A stretch of DNA of 64,000 bases from positions 4,068,792 to 4,132,791 of the forward strand of contig JAJEKV010000017.1 in NCBI GenBank assembly GCA_021234155.1. Reading direction: 5' to 3'. A program made the position numbers and the translations under genes. Origin of the DNA: Isoetes taiwanensis (lineage: Eukaryota; Streptophyta; Lycopodiopsida; Isoetales; Isoetaceae). Positions 56,412 through 64,000 of this stretch are shown here, piece after piece (position 1 is the stretch's first letter; each line of letters begins with the position of its first letter). The notes beneath the pieces were generated by a model. That model saw only the letters and a list, made by a program, of their open reading frames with translations, was not told the DNA's origin and made no database searches.

Positions 56412-58045
56412 TGTGACGTTCCACATATTTATACGCATATTTAAGTATAAATATGTGACACGTCACTATGAATAATTAATGGCACATTAATTATTCATAA
56501 GCTAAGGTTAGCTATGTTAATAATTAAATTATAAAGGTGGAAACCTAACCAAAACCCTAATTCGAATTTAGGGCTTATCCTAATATTAAAAAGGGCTAAA
56601 ATACCAAATTAGTTAATTAGTGACATGCCACCTGGCCCAAATCGATTGGGCAAGGCAGGGTTTCCATTTTGGACACCCAAATTAGGGCTTTTGTGCCCCA
56701 ATTCAATTTAGGAGCAAATTGGAGATGGAGGAGTGAGTGATGGGCTTTGTGCTTTGGAGATGGAGGAGGAGATGTTTGCCCAACCCCGAGGTGTTGTTCA
56801 CTGCTCCCAGCTAGAAGGATGGCGACCCGGAGGGATAGTGGAGCTAGCTATGGTTCCTAAGTTAGTACATAGTTAGCTTAGTTGTGATTCTAGTAGGCTA
56901 GCGCCTCTGTCGTCCCTCTTTGCTTGTCTCGATGATGACTAACCCTTGTTTGATAGTTAGAACTGTACTCAACTATTGATTATGCTTTGTGATGGATGGA
57001 TGGATGTATCCTTGGTAGTATCTCTGCTAGTTCTTCCAGAAAGCAGGGATTACGGGGGGTAGAGACCTCTGAGCCCATGTATTGTAGTATGCTCCTAGAT
57101 ATAGCCCCAGTATTATTCCCACTAGATGCGGCTGTGCACAAGAGCCCACCGGGGTCATAGATGCTATGGTACCGCTTAGCACCGGACAAAGGAACACAAG
57201 TGGTGAAGTGGAGGTGGGGTCTTGCACGAACATAAAAGGCTCCCAGGACTCCTATAGCGAGCTAGACCTCGATGGCCGGCCACGTAGGGGCCGGGTATGG
57301 GTCTGACACTCCCTGGGTGTAGAGGTGTGACCCGTATGGGGCACCTTGCACTTTGAGTAGATTTAGGGCGAGTAAGTCGGGTACGGATGCGGGGGTCGCT
57401 GATGCGGCACGTATTCTCTAGCTCGCCCATGGAGCCACCTGTGATTCCGGAAGGGGCGCTTCCCCGACTGCCTCATCGGGACCGGGACTTCATGAACCCC
57501 GGGTAGGCTCGATGGGGTGATGCCTCGAGCTGCGTCTCCGGGAAGGCTATAAGCGGCGCCATAGCGTGCATTGACCCATCTCGCAAAGTGTGCACAGGGA
57601 GGGGCGGATGGAGTGGACAACCCTAGCCGATGTTCTATGCCAGATAGCGCCAAAGTTATACCTCTGTCTGGCGATCTCTTGAGGCCGAAGCCGTCGATCC
57701 ATCCTCATCGGAGTCTGAACCGGGGTAGAACCTGGGGGTTGTGGTGTTTTCTTAGGTTTAGATGCATATTCTTTGTCGTTGGTACTTGGATGGATGTGCC
57801 ACCCTTCGTGGTGGTTATTTATATATGATTTATGATGTGTGCTAACATGTATTCACGCTTCCGCGACGTAGGAGCCCCATTGAAGGCGTGGGCCGAATGA
57901 CCCCTTCGTGTCCTTCTTTCGGCATCATATTATAGATGGCCCGAAATAGACGGAGGGCCCTGCTCATGGCGAGATAGTAGCCATGGGAGGGGAAAGTCCC
58001 CGTATGTATACGGTCGGGTGTCGTATATATTCAGGGAGCGTCACA
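56412..58045 (+). mobile_element. 5' LTR of an LTR retrotransposon, 1,634 bp
   Basis: It begins TGTGACGTTCC and ends GAGCGTCACA, giving TG...CA ends with a 7-bp inverted repeat TGTGACG / CGTCACA. One base later comes a primer-binding site. The first 60 bases are related to 61393-61450. A GTGACACGTCAC element at 56455-56466 and TGACG at the very start resemble bZIP-type binding words. Confidence 0.85.
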
Positions 58046-58046
58046 G

Positions 58047-58058
58047 TGGTATCAGAGC
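58047..58058 (+). other. Primer-binding site for initiator Met tRNA
   Basis: TGGTATCAGAGC, one base after the CA end of the LTR; identical to the site at 34571-34582. Confidence 0.9.
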
Positions 58059-58231
58059 CATGATTTTGGTGGACCAGATCATAGCACTGGCCATGTCAAA
58101 CTCGTTAGATCGTTAGCTAGTGAGTGAGGATTTTGGAGTAGTATGAGATTTGGGTGGTGTAGTAGATGTCGTCATGATTGACTTAATTTGGTTTAAGTGG
58201 GATTAAGAGGAGTGTACCCGTCTGAAACCCT

Positions 58232-58432
58232 AACCCTAAATGGCGGGGGGGGTACCGGGTGTTCTTTGGCGGCGGTGGCGACATCGGGTAGGGGTGCCCG
58301 CCACCCTAATTAAAAAAAAAAAAAAAAAAAAAAAACCCTAAGTGGCGGGCAGGGGGGTACCCGGTGTCTCTTTGGCGGCGATGGCGACATCGAGGTAGGG
58401 GGTGCCCGCCACCTTTAAATAATAAAAAAAAA
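58232..58432. repeat. GC-rich tandem duplication, about 105 bp x 2
   Basis: Both units run from CCCTAA(A/G)TGGCGGG through GGCGACATCG to GTGCCCGCCACC, separated by a poly(A) run of about 20 bases at 58312-58335. Confidence 0.85.
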
Positions 58433-58608
58433 AAAATTCTTTCTCCCTCCCCCCATTTCGAACCCCCGACCTCCCACTTATAACCCAACAGTCTCTCCAT
58501 TTTGCCAACTCTATTGATGTAATATGTATATGTTCTATCCCTTTGTTATACACATCTAATAATCTGTTTTGCCTAGTTAAACATCCTTTTTAGCAAAAGG
58601 TACATTCT

Positions 58609-58662
58609 GGGATTGAACCCCTAAGCTTCTGCACCCAAGCCAACACCTTTACCAATGAGCCA
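58609..58662 (-). repeat. tRNA-derived SINE-like unit
   Basis: On the minus strand A box TGGCTCATTGG (58652-58662) and B box GGGTTCAATCCC (58609-58620) at polymerase III spacing. Confidence 0.55.
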
Positions 58663-58764
58663 ACTTTCTTTTTATATAATGTTTATGTTTTATAAACTTT
58701 CTTATACATATCTAATGTTTTATTTCTAGACCACAACTCTTTTTAAAAGAAAGGGGCATATTGT

Positions 58765-58807
58765 GGGATTGAACCCTTGACCAGTCAGCCCCTTTACCAA
58801 TGGGCTA
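58765..58807 (-). repeat. tRNA-derived SINE-like unit
   Basis: On the minus strand A box TAGCCCATTGG (58797-58807) and B box GGGTTCAATCCC (58765-58776). A weaker relative lies at about 58455-58500. Confidence 0.55.
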
Positions 58808-61380
58808 AGTTCCTCTATCAAGGAATATAATAGTTCTCATTTTATTTATAGTGGCTCTGTTTTCTATTTAAATTAAAAGACTGCCTTCCATAGATCCACG
58901 TTGTGGGGGGCAACAACTCCACCGGAGCAAGTTTTTTTCGCCATAGCCGCCGGAGCAAGCTCTCTTGCCATAGCCGCCAGAGTAAGCAGTCTTGCCATAG
59001 CCACGGGAGTCGACCTCTCTCTGCCGTAGTCGACCGGATAACTGTTAACCATATATAAAGCTAGTACCCCCTAGGAATAGACCGACCAAATGAAACGACG
59101 TAATCTAGCAAGTCCGGCCAACTTGTTATGATAACATCAAATCACTTGGTGGGACTAATTCCGGAAATTTAATTAACAATGACAGGGCAACTCTCTAGAA
59201 TAGCAGCATGTGTTATATCCTTGGATATTCTGTAAGCGACGATAATAATGTCCAGTTATCGGCGTTCCTCGACCTATATTTTTCCTTTGGTAGATGCCTT
59301 GATAACACAATTTCTTCGGGCCTTGCCATGATTCAATCCATACTACATTCATATGCTTTCTATTAGACCTTATTCGATGTTATACAAGTAATGTTTTTTA
59401 AACATAATTCTAATTAACGTTCCCCCTCTCTCTAGTGTCTAAACCTTGACTCGTCTCAGTTCCCAGAGAAAGGATCTCTTTGTCGTCCAACCGACTAGGG
59501 ACTGCCATGCAGCACCCCTCTAGACCATCGGTTTGGATTCCTTTGATCCTACCACCCTTCAATATTCCTTCTCATTGGTCTTGTTTCTTTCATGGACCAC
59601 TTCCCCTAGATCATGACACATCCTCTGTAATACGTAATGAGTTTGTGTTGGGTACAAACCTTGGTATCATTTTGTACCAAACTTCACCGCCTATATGGCT
59701 ATGAGTAGTTATCTGCACTACACGCCTGTCAAATTGACAGCAGTCTACCCTCTTTTGGACTTGTTCTCCCGTACATTCCAATGGCCTCCAACCATTGTTG
59801 ACTAATCACCCCCTTCTATGCTATCTAGATCGCGTTGGGCCGAAGTCTTTCCAACTATTATTTTAGTGCCTAAACGTCATTAAGTTCCGCAAATGAACTT
59901 ACATATTCCAATGGATTACGTCAAGATCCAAGGGGACCGTACCACCCAAAGACCTTTCACGATATGCCTCCTCTGTCCAGAGGTCTTGTGTTCAAGTCTT
60001 TCGGGGTCCGTCATATGTCCTCATGGACGATGCCAATATGGCATGACGTACAAATGCGGTCTACCTATCTATCTATTTATTAAAAAATGTCCTCGGTGAA
60101 TTCAATTCACCATGTTGTCCTAGGACATGCAAGTCTTCCTCCTTGAGCCATACACCAAATCTTTAAAGAGTTTTTCAGCTCTTGCTGCCTTTCAAGCCGC
60201 AGGTATACCTTTCCATGTTAGCAAAGACTACCCTTCATGTTAGGAAATAACCTTCCTATCCAGATTGCTAAATATCATTCATAAGGATCCTTTTCCTTCT
60301 CTTCTTCAACCCATTTATTCAGTAGACCTTTATTCAGTAGAGTCACCAACCCATTTACTCCTTTACGTATTCATTAATCGTCTTGTGGCTTTTGAGCCGC
60401 TATTATATGTTCCATATATTGTTGACCCACCTATCATTGGGGGTTATGAGTTAACATTGTCGTACATCCTGGAAATGTTAATTATTACATTTCTCTGTCA
60501 TGATGCTATCACATTGTTGTAGCATTCCCAATGACTTGGCATACTCGTTCAAGCCATAGTCATGGCCTAAGAGCGGGTGAGCCTTCGTATTAATCGTAAA
60601 TTACCTGGAGTCATCAAGGTGCCTGGCTATTATTTTGTGAGCCTTTCTACAATTACCTTTGTTTGCGATAACCCGGACTTGTATCCATGTTCGGGTCCTA
60701 TATATCCTAACTTACACCTCCATGTAACCCATGCTGGTCACCTCAGTCGGAATTGTACTATTGTACTATTCAACACCCTCATCTTGAGCTTCATTCTATT
60801 GGCCGTTGACATTTATTTCAGCTGCCAACTACGACATCCTACCTTAACCCTTCATCAGTAACTTTGCGATACACTCGTCTTTCTCTCCTTGTGTCGCCAC
60901 TTAGATTACCTCTCCAGCATGTTTATATGTACATAACAAACATATATCCTCATCCCACAATGCTAGAGCTCTGCTCTAACTTAGCTGAAATGTAACCTTT
61001 GTGGTTCTTATGATGTGGCTGTACCACCTACTTCCCAAATGGGCAGGGGCCAACTCACATGTGCAGGCCAGTAAGCAGTACGTGACCTGCCCATGTATAG
61101 AGGGTTGCTGATGGCCCGAATTTTCCAGTTTTATCTTATCTACATCTGTTACCTTTTTGTTACGGTGATGTTTTATATCGGACTTCGGTCCTTAAACCTT
61201 CTTATGATAAGTATGTCAAATGCACCTTGGTGCTTAAACTCTTCTATGTTTTAAGCTTTCATGCTATTACCTTTGGAAATAAGGAATTACCTTCCTTTTT
61301 AGGTATACTTCCTTCTATTGCAGTTTTCGATTAACCGTCATTTGTTTAACTAACCCCAATCCGAGGACGGCATTATTTCT

Positions 61381-61392
61381 AAGAGGGGAGAA
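61381..61392 (+). other. Polypurine tract
   Basis: AAGAGGGGAGAA lies directly before TGTGACGTTCC, the usual place for plus-strand priming just upstream of a 3' LTR. Confidence 0.8.
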
Positions 61393-64000
61393 TGTGACGT
61401 TCCATGTATTTATACTCAGATATGTATAAATAAGGTGACACGTCACACCAATAAAGGTACGCCACCATGGAGTATCTTAACCTAAGGGGTTGACCTAAAA
61501 GGGATGAATTTAAACTTATGGTACTTTAACCCCTGCACATAAACTATAATTTTCCCATGGATTATGCCATAGTCCAAAGGTTTCTACCACAGTCCAAGGC
61601 CTTTTCTAAAGGTTCCTTCAGCTTAATTTATGCTTTCCATGTTTTGTCACACCTAACCTATTTTTCTGAAGTTAGCATGTCAACCTCAACTTTTGATCCC
61701 TTTGAATGTTGTCGTCTTTGGCTCCCTCATAATGAAGCGGAGGCACTAAAACCTCCTGGTCTTCTAATAGGAAAACCCAATGTTTCCATCTTCGTTAGTA
61801 ACCGCCATATGATTGTCCAATTCATTACCCTCTTAAGGGTTTCAAAGTCATAATCTCTAACGGTCTATGCAAGCAAGGCAACGGATCCTCCAGCCTCTAC
61901 TTCCGTACCTACAATTGTTTCCCCCGAGTAGGGTAACTCTTAGGATATATGGACTACTGGTCTATATAATCTCACCCCTTCCGAGCTATACCTCTCGTCT
62001 TGATTTTTATCGGGACATGGAATTTCTATCGATTGCCCTCTTCTCGGTTATCCCTAAAGATGTAATCACCAAAGTCGTCGGACTCCTTCTTCTCTTCTAT
62101 CAAGGGGACACGATTTGATACATCTTTTTATTCCCAAAACCAAATAAATGCTCCCAGCTTATAACGTTGAAGTAATTCATTCATATCTGGAACCTTTGAG
62201 TAGTTAACCTCTCATTATCAGTTATTCCAATACCGTTCCAACCATCCTCGGGATGTTCTTCAATGTGACGTCACCGTATATGCTAGACTTACTCTAGCTA
62301 TTCTCATTGATTTAAACTCTTCTCATCTCCCTTAGTAATAGCTTGAGTACATATCTCTGGTGGACCATACCTTAACCCAATATCTTCGTATATAAGCATA
62401 TCATTATGCTTCTTCTGTAAACATTGTCACGTAACATGCCACCAGCCTTGTACGAGTATTCTACCATCTTCCAATATGACATACATCTGGATGTCACAAT
62501 CGACATCCTTGATATCCTCGTGAGTGTAGTATTTGATACTACCAAGTCCTTCCAACATCCAAGACCGCTACGTTGTTATTATATGATATAGTAACATGTG
62601 TGCACCAACCCCAAGTCTAGACTCATATGTAATTCGTTAACATAGCCACCTAGCTATGTTCATCCTTCCCGCAATTGTATTTCCTCAACTCGTTTAGCTT
62701 GTGCTATATATGTTGTGGTTTCCACACCACACCTTCTAGACTCTCTAGCCTTAGGTTGCCTTCGTCCTCACGCTCTAGTCATAAATTCCACAGGGGCAAA
62801 TACCACCCTAAGTTCCTAGTGGACATACTTAATGTCTAGTATAGGAATTCTTATCTTCATTACTTCCGCATTCATATGGAATGTGAACTAAAAGTTCTAG
62901 TATATATATCCTATCTTCTTCTAGTTATGTTTTACTATTAAATTGTCCTCCTACGCGGAGCTACTTCTTAAGATACACACACGATACCAAGTCCAGAACA
63001 CATTCTCCTGGCTGAGATGTTCATTGGGCGCCTACCTTGTTCATACTCTAGACTTAGGTATATTCAACGTGTCATTCCAAACTCTCTATATTTGAAACGT
63101 TGTTTACAACAACTTTCAAGCACCTCTTGTCTCCCACTTGTCGTGTGGGTACATTACTTGCCTTCCTAATGTATCATTAGTTGAAGGTCAACTTTCCTTC
63201 ATAGGCTGGCTTCACCAAAGGTCCAACATACCTTGCAGCTTTTCGATGCTTGTGCCAGTTCCTCCCAATTGTCGTCTTCTCTTGACCTTATATGGAAACT
63301 ACGTTCCACACTATCCTCCAGTCTGTTATACGGCATCTCGATGCTCCCAGCAGACATAACATGTGTCCGTTTCCTTAATTTATACCATGCATAATGGTCA
63401 TGCATTTGACCAATGTCATTAAGCGTATCCACGTGGTTACGTGGTCTTCTTAGTCCTCTATACTCTTGCATCTTTCATGCCTCAGGAACACAATGTATAT
63501 GTAATTTTATAATCCATAGCTTATGGATCGATATCCTCATACACCATGACCTTCAAGGTCCCATAGGCGGGTGATTTAATGTATTTATTTATTTATTTAT
63601 TTATTTATTCTCCGCCATTCCGCGAATCATACCTCGATTCAAGTAGCGATAGTTATAAAGTGTCGGACATGCTATACCTTCACCACCATTGTGAAACCTA
63701 CACTTCTAAAGTGATCTTCCTTTCATGAGCTGGGTATTTATAATCCAGTTTCCACCTTAGCATAGTACCTCCTTAACATGGTCTATAGTAGATAATCATA
63801 AACCACTTCTCCATCAGATATATGGTGCTATCCAGTCTCCTTCTACATTGAATAGCAATCTAGATCCGCATAATAACTCAATCCTCGTAATTATTAGGTC
63901 CAGTATTTCACTTAGATACCAAACAATCGTCATACCAATTTTCTCGAGTGTCCATCCAAAATAGGGATATCTTAACACTCCTTATTCCCAACATTCAAAG
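61393..64000 (+). mobile_element. Start of a divergent 3' LTR and following sequence
   Basis: 61393-61450 (TGTGACGTTCCATGTATTTA ... GGTGACACGTCAC) matches the first 60 bases of the 5' LTR at roughly 80 percent, but later sequence does not. The LTR end was not found before the window ends. No gene is recognised to 64000. Confidence 0.5.
63579..63609. repeat. (ATTT)n microsatellite
   Basis: About seven consecutive TTTA/ATTT units. Confidence 0.95.

Larger units (their letters stand above)
58059..61380 (+). mobile_element. Non-coding interior of the LTR element
   Basis: About 3.3 kb between primer-binding site and polypurine tract with no gag, protease, polymerase or integrase motif recognised in any frame. 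It includes a GC-rich tandem duplication and minus-strand tRNA-like units. The size and lack of coding suggest a non-autonomous or deleted element. Confidence 0.55.

Noticed and set aside
28356-58807. Functional tRNA genes at the A-box/B-box pairs
   Set aside because: No acceptor-stem pairing or plausible anticodon loop could be built; they fit SINE-like relics.

Overview
The window is nuclear DNA of a land plant, most likely a large repeat-rich fern-type genome. The evidence is plant GT-AG introns, a long PLS-type pentatricopeptide repeat (PPR) gene without visible introns, a mitochondrial pyruvate dehydrogenase kinase gene with plant-like protein sequence, plant-type L1, Ty3/gypsy and hAT elements, and very sparse genes in AT-rich, repeat-filled DNA. 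The fern assignment is an inference from the PPR style and repeat load; no marker here fixes the species.

Recognisable single-copy genes are few. A PLS-class PPR gene (1342-4152, +) reaches its E1 region and then appears frameshifted. A complete six-exon pyruvate dehydrogenase kinase gene (22952-25598, +) has every splice junction in phase but carries an in-frame TGA in exon 3. A Yae1-domain gene with two very short introns lies at 49153-49874 (-). A SEC23 pseudogene (44485-45020, -) has two stops and a frameshift. A short first exon may lie at 53829-53868 (-), just downstream of three tandem G-box repeats.

Almost everything else is mobile or repetitive. At 10.8-15.4 kb a 3,070-bp hAT element, with 19-bp terminal inverted repeats and an 8-bp target duplication, sits inside the transposase gene of a second, unrelated hAT element. 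At 27.1 kb there is a 251-bp MITE-like element. From 27.6 to 33.0 kb a composite repeat recurs: a tRNA-derived SINE-like head, a long CT tract, then a minisatellite with a 110-bp unit whose units and flanks carry perfect heat-shock-element matches. At 33.6-36.5 kb lie an old LINE fragment, a deletion-riddled Ty3/gypsy element that still has its primer-binding site, and a second LINE 3' end fused to it. At 38.0-43.7 kb a tandemly duplicated SINE-containing unit is split by a 4.65-kb L1-type LINE.

From 56.4 kb to the right end there is an LTR retrotransposon with a 1,634-bp 5' LTR, a primer-binding site, a non-coding interior with tRNA-like units, a polypurine tract and the start of a second, divergent LTR. 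Other local duplications include an 867-bp tandem duplication (7.2-8.9 kb), a 124-140-bp repeat (21.2 kb), a 142-bp repeat (44.1 kb) and a fold-back of an unidentified coding fragment (45.5 kb) related to 50.4 kb. The genes present (organelle-type RNA binding, mitochondrial enzyme control, Fe-S protein maturation, vesicle-coat pseudogene) do not form a pathway; they are isolated loci among transposons.
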